A DNA stretch of 33,089 bases, from the NCBI GenBank assembly GCA_002359185.1, contig DEML01000038.1, positions 86,067 through 119,155 on the forward strand, written 5' to 3'. Source of the stretch: Planctomycetaceae bacterium UBA2671 (lineage in GTDB: Bacteria > Planctomycetota > Planctomycetia > Planctomycetales > Planctomycetaceae). Shown piece after piece: positions 1 through 8,023 of the stretch. The notes below the pieces were generated by a model, which saw nothing but the letters and a program-made list of their open reading frames with translations, was not told where the DNA came from and searched no databases. Position 1 is the first letter of the stretch. The number at the start of each line of letters is the position of its first letter. Both the position numbers and the translations under genes were made by a program.

Positions 1-543
1 GCTTCAATGGGGCCGTCCATTTTCAGGACGGAAGACGACAAGGCAAAGTCAGAGGCAGTCACCGCAGAGGCAGCTTCAATGGGGCCGTCCATTTTCAGGA
101 CGGAAGACTCCACGCCCGCAAAACAACCGGCCCCGTCAACGGTTCGGCTTCAATGGGGCCGTCCATTTTCAGGACGGAAGACAGTCTTGAAATTGGCTTT
201 CATCAAGCACGCAATAAAGCTTCAATGGGGCCGTCCATTTTCAGGACGGAAGACAGGAGGTGTTACGGGTTTCTGTGCTGCCACGCAATGCTTCAATGGG
301 GCCGTCCATTTTCAGGACGGAAGACATCCACCACTCCCCGAACCAGGCTCAGCTGTTAAGATGCTTCAATGGGGCCGTCCATTTTCAGGACGGAAGACGT
401 CAGTAATTCCCAATTCGTCGAGTCTTCTTTGAACAGCTTCAATGGGGCCGTCCATTTTCAGGACGGAAGACCAATGTTCTGTTGCTGCAGAAACTGAGCC
501 TGAGCCCGCTTCAATGGGGCCGTCCATTTTCAGGACGGAAGAC
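1..543 (-). CRISPR. CRISPR array, type I-G, 8 repeats and 7 spacers, truncated by the window edge
   Basis: Eight identical 36-bp repeats start at 1, 73, 147, 219, 290, 363, 436 and 508; on the + strand each begins GCTTCAATGGGG and ends CAGGACGGAAGAC. Spacers are 35-38 bp and all different. Read on the minus strand the repeat ends in ATTGAAGC, the usual form of an 8-nt crRNA 5' handle, and contains a perfect 6-bp stem (CCGTCC / GGACGG) around a 7-nt loop. The array is therefore transcribed leftward like the cas genes: the leader-proximal repeat is 508-543, the newest spacer is probably 472-507, and older repeats lie outside the window. No repeat is degenerate, so the distal end of the array is not seen here. 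Confidence 0.98.
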
Positions 544-729
544 CGCCCGCCTCTGATCTTTTGATCTGGCAGGGGGTTAGCGTCTCTTTTGCGAGGGCTG
601 TCGGTTTGGGATGCTGATTTTGCATAATCCAATTCTACCATTTTTGTATCTGGTTGCCAAGGAACAGGTTACGATTGCGAGGGCTGCCGGGGGTTTTTGC
701 GGCACTGGACCGCTCGAACCCGATGTTAG
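544..729 (-). promoter_or_regulatory. CRISPR leader between cas2 and the array
   Basis: This 186-bp stretch lies between the cas2 stop codon and the leader-proximal repeat and has no convincing gene. It should hold the array promoter and the integration signals recognised by Cas1-Cas2. A 16-bp motif, TTGCGAGGGCTG followed by T or C and then CGG, occurs twice in the same orientation, at 589-604 and 675-690, with one mismatch and 86 bp between copies. An AT-rich stretch lies between them (about 610-655). The role as leader is inferred from position and orientation. Confidence 0.8.
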
Positions 730-1023
730 TCAAATAATAGTCGCTGTTCTTGGTTGAACGGCGACGATTGGTTCGCCCCAGAATTCGATGCAATCGTCTC
801 CTCGGCCTTCGATCAGGCCGAGGTCGACTATCATGACACGATCTTCGTCCAGGTTCAAGACCGGCCAGAGGGCATCTTTGAGTTGCTGTAATTCCATGTC
901 GCTCAGTTCGCAGCGGAAGACCGAATACTGCATCGGCTCGCCGTGCCCCTTCATCGATTTGTAGATTCGTCGGTATCGTTTCGGGCAGGTGATGTCGTAA
1001 GAAATGAGATAGACGGTCCGCAT
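730..1023 (-). CDS. cas2: Cas2, CRISPR adaptation endoribonuclease-fold protein
   Basis: The 97-residue product begins MRTVYLISYDI, the first beta strand of Cas2 with the conserved Asp at residue 10, and has the small ferredoxin-like size of the family. Cas2 dimers bridge two Cas1 dimers in the spacer-integration complex. The start is supported by an AGGA at 1031-1034, 7 nt upstream of the ATG. It lies 73 bp after the cas4-cas1 stop and directly before the leader. A longer ORF in another frame over the same bases (635-1030) resembles nothing and is a shadow. Confidence 0.96.
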   Translation of the reverse strand: MRTVYLISYDITCPKRYRRIYKSMKGHGEPMQYSVFRCELSDMELQQLKDALWPVLNLDEDRVMIVDLGLIEGRGDDCIEFWGEPIVAVQPRTATII

Positions 1024-1067
1024 GGTCCACTCCTGTTGTGTTTCTGATTATATCAATATTAGAGACT

Positions 1068-1090
1068 CACTCGCTTGCGCTTCGTGCTTG
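1068..1090. repeat. Possible dispersed intergenic repeat between cas4-cas1 and cas2
   Basis: The 73-bp gap between cas4-cas1 and cas2 contains CACTCGCTTGCGCTTCG followed by TGCTTG, close to the end of cas4-cas1. From memory, very similar words recur in intergenic DNA of planctomycete genomes. There is only one copy in this window, so nothing here proves it is a repeat. It is not a terminator: no stem with a T-run is present. Confidence 0.3.
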
Positions 1091-1096
1091 TATGTA

Positions 1097-2899
1097 TTAA
1101 CGGGTTAAGAAACTGGGATATTCTGTCAATTCACCGAGCAGGTGTCGGGCGAGTAAGCGAGACTGAACTTCCAGGATACGTCGATAGCTGACTTTGTAGC
1201 CGAAAATCGGATGCGTGATTTCCGTATCGAGACGTCGTTCATAGGCGGCAATCACACTTTTGCGACCGACATCGGTCATCGTGACAGCCCCGGCTTTGTG
1301 CAGGAACGAATCGGGGCTGACTTCCTGATTATTGAACACCGTCAAGGCGACCGAATCAGCAATGAGGGGACGAAATTCCTCGGCCAGATCCAACGCTAAC
1401 GAAGGTCGTCCATATCGGGGACGATGTAGAAAACCGAGCATGGGATCGAATCCAGCCGACTGCAGTGCGACCGTTAATTCTTTAGTCAGCAGGCTATATA
1501 AAAATGAGAGGACCGCATTGACGGGATCGCGCGGTGGCCGGCGATTGCGGCCATCGACATCGAACTCGGGTTGATCGGGCAGGAGCGTAAAGAAAGCCGC
1601 GAAGTACTCTTTGGCAGCCATCCCCTCAAGACCGAGTAATGTTTCAGCGGACTCGGCGCGCAAGACACGGCGATGATATTCGTTCAATTGCCTCAATACA
1701 GGATGCTCTTTTTCGGAGAGATGCCGACGCAGAAGAGTTCGACAATTCTTGATCTTCCCGCCAATGAACTGCCGTGAGATCTGGAGTGATTCACTCGCCT
1801 CGGCAGCTGCCTGATACTGACGGATTCGCAGTTCAACATTTTTATGCAGCAGACCGGATGTCATACTGTGGAACCAGCCTCCATAAGTGAGGTGGCAGAT
1901 GGAAATCCCCCGATTCGTTAATTGCTGGATTGCCTGAGCCGAGAACATCACATTGCCGAAGACGCACACCTGCGAGATATCGAGCAGGCGGACACTGCTC
2001 AGTTCTTCCCCTTTGAGTTTGATGGTGATGCGGTCTCCTGATTTACCAACGAAAGCTCCCTGATGCTGGACATAGAGAGGCAGGGCATTTTGCCGGGCGG
2101 GAAGCAGTTTGCGAAGTCCATCAGTTTTGACGGGTGGTTGCGATCGATCATGGGGCAACTTCTGTTGATCAATGAGCAGATTGGTTTCATCGGGCAGACA
2201 GATGCCGACGAGTGAGCAACGATTGCATTTGGGACTATCTTCCAGCGGCGGTGGACAGATTTCCGAAATTGCAGTCTCCCGGAACAGTCGGACGAGTTCT
2301 CGTGTGCGGGCAATCAATTCATCGTCAAAGGGGATGACAACCCGTCGTTTGGAGGCGATGTAGTAAATCACGCCCTCTGTACAATGATAGCCATTGTCGC
2401 GAAGAATCAGACCTTGAGCACAAATCTGCACGCGTTCGGGTTCGTAGGCTCCTTCCGGTAAGTCGGGGACCTTGCCCCGTTTGTAGTCCACTGGAGTGAT
2501 CGTCTCGCCTTCGATTTCGAGCAGATCGAGTTTGGCAATCAAACCTTCCTGTTCGGAGGAAAGCGTGAGGGATCGGGCGTGAATGGACGTGGGGCCTTCC
2601 TCTTCAGTCTCTTCCGATTTTGCAGCCTTGCTTTTGGATTTTGATCGAGCGGGAATCTGTTTGCGATCAGGCTTATCGACATTGCGATGCCCGAAGGTCC
2701 CCTCCAGGGTTTCGAGGTTTTCCGCCCACTCTCCCTGAACGAATTCGAGGTACGCCAGTCGCGGGCAGTAGCTGTATTCGTTGAGCATTCGCACGGGGAT
2801 CAAGCCGTCGATGCCGATGTTGGCGGTGAGGGAAGAGTTTGCATTCGGTGAGGAAGACGTCCCGTTTTCCGGGGGCGTTGGTTCGGCGCGAGAGATCAT
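1097..2899 (-). CDS. cas4-cas1: Cas4-Cas1 fusion, spacer processing and integrase
   Basis: This 600-residue protein joins a Cas4 nuclease (about 35-240) to a Cas1 integrase (about 265-600). Cas4 shows the single N-terminal Cys45 (YSYCPRLAY), RecB-type residues Asp125 and Asp138-x-Lys140 (VDYKRG), and the C-terminal cluster Cys225, Cys228, Cys234 that would complete an iron-sulfur site. Cas1 shows Glu425 (LEGMAAKEYF), His492 (GFLHRPRYGRPS) and acidic residues 504-508 (LALDLAEEFRP), the expected metal ligands. Cas4 trims prespacers and helps select their PAM; fusion to Cas1 is typical of subtype I-G. The first 37 residues are low-complexity; Met38 (MLNEYSYC) is an alternative start, and no clear ribosome-binding site decides it. 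The gene sits 295 bp from csb2, so it may have its own promoter. Confidence 0.97.
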   Translation of the reverse strand: MISRAEPTPPENGTSSSPNANSSLTANIGIDGLIPVRMLNEYSYCPRLAYLEFVQGEWAENLETLEGTFGHRNVDKPDRKQIPARSKSKSKAAKSEETEEEGPTSIHARSLTLSSEQEGLIAKLDLLEIEGETITPVDYKRGKVPDLPEGAYEPERVQICAQGLILRDNGYHCTEGVIYYIASKRRVVIPFDDELIARTRELVRLFRETAISEICPPPLEDSPKCNRCSLVGICLPDETNLLIDQQKLPHDRSQPPVKTDGLRKLLPARQNALPLYVQHQGAFVGKSGDRITIKLKGEELSSVRLLDISQVCVFGNVMFSAQAIQQLTNRGISICHLTYGGWFHSMTSGLLHKNVELRIRQYQAAAEASESLQISRQFIGGKIKNCRTLLRRHLSEKEHPVLRQLNEYHRRVLRAESAETLLGLEGMAAKEYFAAFFTLLPDQPEFDVDGRNRRPPRDPVNAVLSFLYSLLTKELTVALQSAGFDPMLGFLHRPRYGRPSLALDLAEEFRPLIADSVALTVFNNQEVSPDSFLHKAGAVTMTDVGRKSVIAAYERRLDTEITHPIFGYKVSYRRILEVQSRLLARHLLGELTEYPSFLTR

Positions 2900-3194
2900 G
2901 AGAGCTGCATACCGGACCGGGCTTCAGCCTGCCACCGACCTTTCCGAAGACCACGGCAGTGGACTCTCACTCAACTGAAGTCCCGTGATCGACCCGCAAG
3001 ACCTCCATGCAACCCGGCAACGCTCCGTGGACGCTGCATTGTCAATTCGACATGACGATTAGAACACACATGCCGTTCAGTAGTGAACGATAAACTGAAA
3101 GAATTTGTGAGAAATTGAGAAATAGTTCGACATTATCGAGGGTGATGATGATCGATCTCATCTCTTGAATTTCCGGATATGCTGCACATGAATT
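2900..3194. other. Intergenic gap between interference and adaptation genes
   Basis: No gene is visible in these 295 bp. A perfect 6-bp inverted repeat with a 4-bp centre, CGTTCAGTAGTGAACG, lies at 3074-3089 and could be an operator or small hairpin; no T-run follows on either strand. At about 2912-2945 is a GC-rich stretch with the palindromic core GGCTTCAGCC, which resembles words I recall as dispersed in planctomycete intergenic DNA. No good -35/-10 pair for cas4-cas1 was found by eye. The gap is the longest inside the cas gene set. Confidence 0.5.
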
Positions 3195-4808
3195 CTAACC
3201 GGGGACAAAAAGTCCCAGACTAAAGTGCGATGCATAACCGAGAGCGATTGGGCCTTCGACTGGTTGGCTGAATTTTAGTTTGATGCCGAAACCTGACGTG
3301 TTACCTCGTTTTCCACCTCCTTTGGTTCGTTCCCGTCGAAAATTGAGCCAGGAGGTATCATGTCCGCCGAGTTTCGTTTTTGGATCCATTAAGGTGATGG
3401 AAGCCAGAGTCGCGTGATGCTGATGCAGCCAGTTACGACGCTCAAGTTCTTTACGAATTATTCGTGCGAGATCTTTTTCACATCTTGATTTTTCCAGAGG
3501 ATCATCAAGTCGATATTGGCGGCGCAGTCGATCGGCTGGGACAAAAGGAGTTCGTGAGACCCAGATTTTCGATTGAGCAAATATCGGAGCTTCTCCTTTC
3601 TTTTCATTTGAGCCGCCGAAATCTGAGGGATGCCCGATTCCAATTAGCACGAATTGCAAATCGTGACCGCCACTTCCCCAGGTTTTATTGAATTTACACA
3701 AAGCCTCTTCCGCTGCATTGTCAAATCCTTGTGGAGCAAAAATGCTGACATGAGTGATCCGCCCCTGAAGATTGTTGTTGGACTCGCAGAAAAAGTGAGC
3801 ATGCTGATGTCCCTGAGCCAGTTGGCTGGATTTTTCCTTGCTCTCACGGCCTATGAACAGTGGACTTCCATCGGAAAATTTGATTAGAGAGCACCGCACT
3901 CGTTCCGAAAGAAAAATGGCATCAGTCAACTTGGGTAGGACGGCTCCGGCAATCGCATATCGTGCGACGGTTGGCAACTCATTCTTTTTTCGAACTGCTG
4001 ACTTGCTGATACTTGGAATCTGCTTCTCACGCACATAGGTCACCCATTGGCTGGCAGGAGGGCGATTCCAGCCTGCCTGACGCAGTTCGCTGGTTTCCAT
4101 GTGAAGAGCCGCGAAGAAATCTTCTGGAATGCTTGCCTTAATTTTCTCTATCTCATTTTTCGAGAGTTTGATCTTGTCGATGGGCTTTCCCTTTGCGAGA
4201 GCGATGGATTTCTTATCGGCAAGTTTACGGTTACGCGAATCTGTGACCATTTCCTCACGCCAGTTGGCATATTGGTCCAATTCTCCCGGAGCGAGGAGTC
4301 GTACTATTTCCTGATGGTCTTCTGCTGGTGATCCATTGAGCGGAGATGCATTCGCATTGCCTTTCCATGACCCCAGACGGGCATCGATCCAGGATTCTGC
4401 ACGCCCGAAATAGGAAATGGATTTGAGAAGTTGATCAAGAAGTTCAGATTGAGCATCTGACAACGTGATTTCAGGCCAATGAATCTGCAGAGTCTCCTGG
4501 GGAGAGATTGTTAGAAACGTATCGAAAATCTTCGTCTTATTGTCGTTAGCCACTGGCATGTAATGACGCGTGTGTCCTTCGGCATGAGAGGGGAGATGAT
4601 AGACAGGTAGTTCGCTGGCGAGCATGTCAATCAATTCCCGCATCCCCGCTTCGGACACCTCCGGATGCTTATGATGCCAGACGGCCAATAAGGTTCGCAG
4701 GATTCTCCAGGGAGCGGGAGGCCATTCGACCGCCCCTTCGTTCACCTGCCGTCCCCAAGGGGTGGCGTGCCACTTGCCCGTTAAAAATTTCAGTTCAATC
4801 GTGAGCAT
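3195..4808 (-). CDS. csb2: Csb2 (GSU0054 family), Cas5-type subunit with Cas6-like C-terminus
   Basis: The 537-residue product begins with the family signature: His14-Ala-Thr-Pro-Trp at 14-18, then VNEGAVEWPPAPWR at 22-35. Csb2 is the Cas5-like subunit of the I-G Cascade and is thought also to do the job of Cas6. Consistent with that, its C-terminus has a Gly-rich loop (497-508) followed by ALGYASHFSLGLF, like the end of Cas6 proteins, and no separate cas6 exists in the locus. It should cut the repeat hairpin and hold the crRNA 5' handle. Its ATG is 6 bp after the csb1 stop, with only a weak AAGAAG as ribosome-binding site, so translation is probably coupled to csb1. Confidence 0.95.
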   Translation of the reverse strand: MLTIELKFLTGKWHATPWGRQVNEGAVEWPPAPWRILRTLLAVWHHKHPEVSEAGMRELIDMLASELPVYHLPSHAEGHTRHYMPVANDNKTKIFDTFLTISPQETLQIHWPEITLSDAQSELLDQLLKSISYFGRAESWIDARLGSWKGNANASPLNGSPAEDHQEIVRLLAPGELDQYANWREEMVTDSRNRKLADKKSIALAKGKPIDKIKLSKNEIEKIKASIPEDFFAALHMETSELRQAGWNRPPASQWVTYVREKQIPSISKSAVRKKNELPTVARYAIAGAVLPKLTDAIFLSERVRCSLIKFSDGSPLFIGRESKEKSSQLAQGHQHAHFFCESNNNLQGRITHVSIFAPQGFDNAAEEALCKFNKTWGSGGHDLQFVLIGIGHPSDFGGSNEKKGEAPIFAQSKIWVSRTPFVPADRLRRQYRLDDPLEKSRCEKDLARIIRKELERRNWLHQHHATLASITLMDPKTKLGGHDTSWLNFRRERTKGGGKRGNTSGFGIKLKFSQPVEGPIALGYASHFSLGLFVPG

Positions 4809-4814
4809 AATAAT

Positions 4815-5774
4815 TTACTTCTTGTACTGGACTTGAGTCACACGAGGATCGGCGAAATGTTGAGAGGCAGCTTCGATCAAACCGGGAAGCTCTGCTTCCA
4901 GTTCCTCCAATGAGGGAACCGTGAAATCCTGAGGTCGTTTTACGATGAGATCCTCAACCGGCTCCAGATCACACGCGGTTCGCAGGCGGAGTCCCTCGCG
5001 CAGGAACTTGCGAATTTTGTAGAGCGAGAGTGCAATGAGAAGCGTATTTGTATTTTCATCGAGTCCGTAGCCTCGAAGTTGAGCGAGATCGAGATTGAAG
5101 TAGGCAGTAATGCTGGGAGAAGCGTATTCTTCACGATGGAATGGGACATTACCAAACCCTTTTTTCGTATCTCCCTGAGGATCATGGCTATCATTTTTGA
5201 CCCCACCACTAGCAACGACTTCCACCTGCTGAGCTTCGATGAATGAAGAGAGAACACGAGGCAATCGCAGTCGTCCACCGGCCAGTTCTTTTTTGGCCAG
5301 AAAGATTCCATGAATCAATGAATTCGGATCATATTTGATGAGAATTGTTGCGAGTTGACGCAGGTCGACTCGCCCGACTTCCAAACCTCCCAACTCTTCT
5401 TTGAGTTGATCAAAAAATGCTCGATCTTTGCTTTCCAGAATGTAAGGGCTGTTCAAACGATGTGATTCCAGCAGGGAATTGGTAATGACCTTCCCTCCCT
5501 CAGAAACTTCGATAAATGGGAGACCATCAAGAGCTTTAACTATGCACCCCTGACCTTCGTCCCAACAGACGGCTTCGAGTCGATTGGCCATGGACTGAGC
5601 AGATTCGACCAGTAGGCAGTCGACAGAGTTTCCTTCTTTATTAAAACCCTTGAATGTCGCCGGCCCCAAGTCGGGGAAGCCTGTCGGTTGAAAGCGGGAT
5701 CCCTGGACGGGTTGGAGAGCAACCTGCATCAAGATGCGGGGTTGTTGATCGAGTGTGGAAAAATCGAGTGACAT
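4815..5774 (-). CDS. csb1: Csb1 (GSU0053 family), Cas7-type backbone subunit
   Basis: The 319-residue product carries the Csb1 pattern near its start: RILMQVALQPVQGSRFQPTG at 13-32, then FPDLGPATF, and later LLVESAQSMANRLE. Csb1 is the Cas7-like RAMP protein that polymerises along the crRNA in the I-G Cascade. The start at 5774 is chosen because AGGAG lies 6 nt upstream; a further in-frame ATG at 5813 would add 13 residues unlike the family. The gene begins 56 bp after the csx17 stop. Confidence 0.95.
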   Translation of the reverse strand: MSLDFSTLDQQPRILMQVALQPVQGSRFQPTGFPDLGPATFKGFNKEGNSVDCLLVESAQSMANRLEAVCWDEGQGCIVKALDGLPFIEVSEGGKVITNSLLESHRLNSPYILESKDRAFFDQLKEELGGLEVGRVDLRQLATILIKYDPNSLIHGIFLAKKELAGGRLRLPRVLSSFIEAQQVEVVASGGVKNDSHDPQGDTKKGFGNVPFHREEYASPSITAYFNLDLAQLRGYGLDENTNTLLIALSLYKIRKFLREGLRLRTACDLEPVEDLIVKRPQDFTVPSLEELEAELPGLIEAASQHFADPRVTQVQYKK

Positions 5775-5830
5775 GAACGTCTCCTGAGTGAAAACAAAGT
5801 ACAGTGAATTCAAAATGTGTGCGCGAGCTT

Positions 5831-8023
5831 TTACACCAGCTCGCTTTTCTTGAGATGTCTGGCAGTGATCAGATCTTTGAGATCTTCTTCGGATTTCCTT
5901 GAGATCGGAAACATCAAAGCCGCAGTGGTTCGCTTAATAATTTCAGCCGAAAGATGAATTTGATTTATGGCTGGAGGAATCCCAGAAATTCGTAATCTTC
6001 TCGCTGCCAGTGTCGTCGCCCCTGCTGCATCGCCTGCGAATGCCCGAGTCGTAATTTGAGGCTGCAGTTTGATTGCAGGTTCCTGGTTCGCTCGGGTGGG
6101 ATGACAGAGTTTCAGCAACGCATAACCGGCATCTGGTGAACTTGCTTTTGATGATTCCTGCTGCGGATAGGCAGAATCGGGAATGGGTTGTTTCCAATCC
6201 AGGAGCATCAGACCTTTGAATAAAGCTTCGAGTCGCTGCTCATCGATCTGACTATGAATAAATGCGTGAATGTCGCTCAGCGACGCAGGATAAGATCCCT
6301 TCAGTGGAGCCAAAAGTTCTTGATCCCCTTGCTGTTTGCCGCTTTGAATCCCCTCCATCAACCTCCTGTTGAGTACTGCATTGAGATTGCGAACCAGATT
6401 TCCGCTGGTCCAGACGATACTGGGAGAATTGGCGACTTCGAGCCATTTGAGCCGCCTTTTGTGGAAAGCATTCAGATCGATCGGTTCAAGATGCTTGCGG
6501 ATGGGACCGATGTCGTCGTGCTTCAAACTCGCCAGAGCAGCAGCCAGACGAAATTCACGACTACTGTCATACGCATAAGCGAGCCAGTCCATTTTAAGAA
6601 GTGGAACTGGTGATAGTCCCGATCCTTTTTCGCCATCACGCAGTTTGGGAGAAATCGCAATCGTGGCTTCTGCTTCACCGAGTGCGATCAACAGTTGCTG
6701 GATGTCGGAAGGGTTGCCCCGCTGACAGAGTTTGAGAATTGCTGTTTCGATCGCACGTAATGCACGACTTGCTCTGGCAGGAGAATTACTGGTCAGTGAA
6801 CTGCGAAATCGACTGAGCCACTGGTCGATGTTCTGCTCTTCCAGCAATGATGCACCCGACTGACGTTTTGACTCAACATGAAATTCCCCTAAGGGAACTG
6901 CAAAATTCGATAACCCATTGCGTTGATGAAATCCGTATCGTTCAAATTTTGAGATGCCGCGATCAATTCCCAATGTCCCTATGGCTCGGGCAAAATCAAT
7001 TCCCGTTTTTGATTTTCGTCGATTGACAATTGCTCGCCCTTCACTCAATAGAGACTCCAGTTCTCTCTGATTCGTCGGTTGTCTCCAAAGGGGCAACCAC
7101 ATTTCCGCACGACCTGAAGATTCATCGGACAGGTCTGCTGATTCGTATCCGACTCCTGCTGTACGAACGCAAAACGGATAGGAAAGGGAACCATCACGAT
7201 GATCCTCGAGTCGTTTGACAGCTGAGGCCGCGAACATCAATGAGCCTTCCAAACCCAGCAGATAATCCCAGAGATTCAAATTTTTATCTGCCGAGAATCC
7301 CGTATTAGAATTTGGACCTCCAGTTGCATCTGGCAAGAAATGACCAGGAGTTTGTTTGAAATAGAGATTGCAACCGTTTGTGCCAAATAAAGTGGGTGAT
7401 AATGACATATCCCATTTACGATCGATGAGTACAGTCACTACATGTTGGGTAAACCCTGACATGTAAGAACCACTTCCTTCATTACCACCTGTCCCTAGCA
7501 GTGGAGGGAATTTACTTTCGTTCTGTATCAGGACTAAAGTGGCATCTAGCCAATGAATGACTTGATCAGGAAGTTGATTTCTGCACTGCAACATTAAACG
7601 AAAGTTTTCTTCTCCTTTTTCGGGTTTTTCATTTAATTCAAGTGACTTGATAAGACTCATTGTTGATCTGATAACATGTCTAAAGTTATCAAGCCTTTTA
7701 TCCTGACATTGAAGTATTCGATCCAGTGCTGTTCTAGCTGCTCCTTCTGAATCACCTTTCTCTCCGGTTGAAAAAAATCCACTTCGTGCACCCCACGGCC
7801 CAACAATCGGACTGGGTGAATAATCATTCAGAAAGAAGTCAATCAACGCTTCCCGATCCAGCGTCGAACGCAACCAGAATGTGTCGTTCTGCCACCAGCC
7901 CTGAGCCTGGCTTTCTGGTATTTGTTCGGAGACCAGTCGCAAAATGCCCAGGGCTTTCAGATAGTGAGCCAGTGGTGTGGGTGTGCAGCCGGTCAATTCG
8001 AGATCGTAAGTTGCTGTTTTCAT
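5831..8023 (-). CDS. csx17: Csx17, large (Cas8-like) subunit of type I-G Cascade
   Basis: The 730-residue protein opens with the Csx17 signature: LTGCTPTPLAHYLKALGILR within residues 10-29, then YSPSPIVGPW, FPPLLGTGGNEGSGSY and an IDRGISKFERYGFHQRNG block. As the large subunit it should take part in PAM recognition and recruitment of Cas3. The start at 8023 is chosen because its ATG overlaps the cas3 stop as ATGA and the conserved region begins at once. A longer in-frame reading to 8137 would lie inside cas3 and adds unrelated residues. Confidence 0.95.
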   Translation of the reverse strand: MKTATYDLELTGCTPTPLAHYLKALGILRLVSEQIPESQAQGWWQNDTFWLRSTLDREALIDFFLNDYSPSPIVGPWGARSGFFSTGEKGDSEGAARTALDRILQCQDKRLDNFRHVIRSTMSLIKSLELNEKPEKGEENFRLMLQCRNQLPDQVIHWLDATLVLIQNESKFPPLLGTGGNEGSGSYMSGFTQHVVTVLIDRKWDMSLSPTLFGTNGCNLYFKQTPGHFLPDATGGPNSNTGFSADKNLNLWDYLLGLEGSLMFAASAVKRLEDHRDGSLSYPFCVRTAGVGYESADLSDESSGRAEMWLPLWRQPTNQRELESLLSEGRAIVNRRKSKTGIDFARAIGTLGIDRGISKFERYGFHQRNGLSNFAVPLGEFHVESKRQSGASLLEEQNIDQWLSRFRSSLTSNSPARASRALRAIETAILKLCQRGNPSDIQQLLIALGEAEATIAISPKLRDGEKGSGLSPVPLLKMDWLAYAYDSSREFRLAAALASLKHDDIGPIRKHLEPIDLNAFHKRRLKWLEVANSPSIVWTSGNLVRNLNAVLNRRLMEGIQSGKQQGDQELLAPLKGSYPASLSDIHAFIHSQIDEQRLEALFKGLMLLDWKQPIPDSAYPQQESSKASSPDAGYALLKLCHPTRANQEPAIKLQPQITTRAFAGDAAGATTLAARRLRISGIPPAINQIHLSAEIIKRTTAALMFPISRKSEEDLKDLITARHLKKSELV

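Noticed and set aside
7..432. Open frames across the CRISPR repeats, repeating MGPSIFRTED
   Set aside because: They are translations of the 36-bp repeat and spacers, not a gene.
1..543. Self-targeting spacers against the rest of this window
   Set aside because: No match was noticed reading by eye; an exhaustive search was not possible, so nothing is claimed.
635..1030. 131-codon leftward ORF longer than cas2 and covering it
   Set aside because: It is in another frame, Arg-rich and unlike any family, while the 97-residue frame is a clear Cas2 with a ribosome-binding site.
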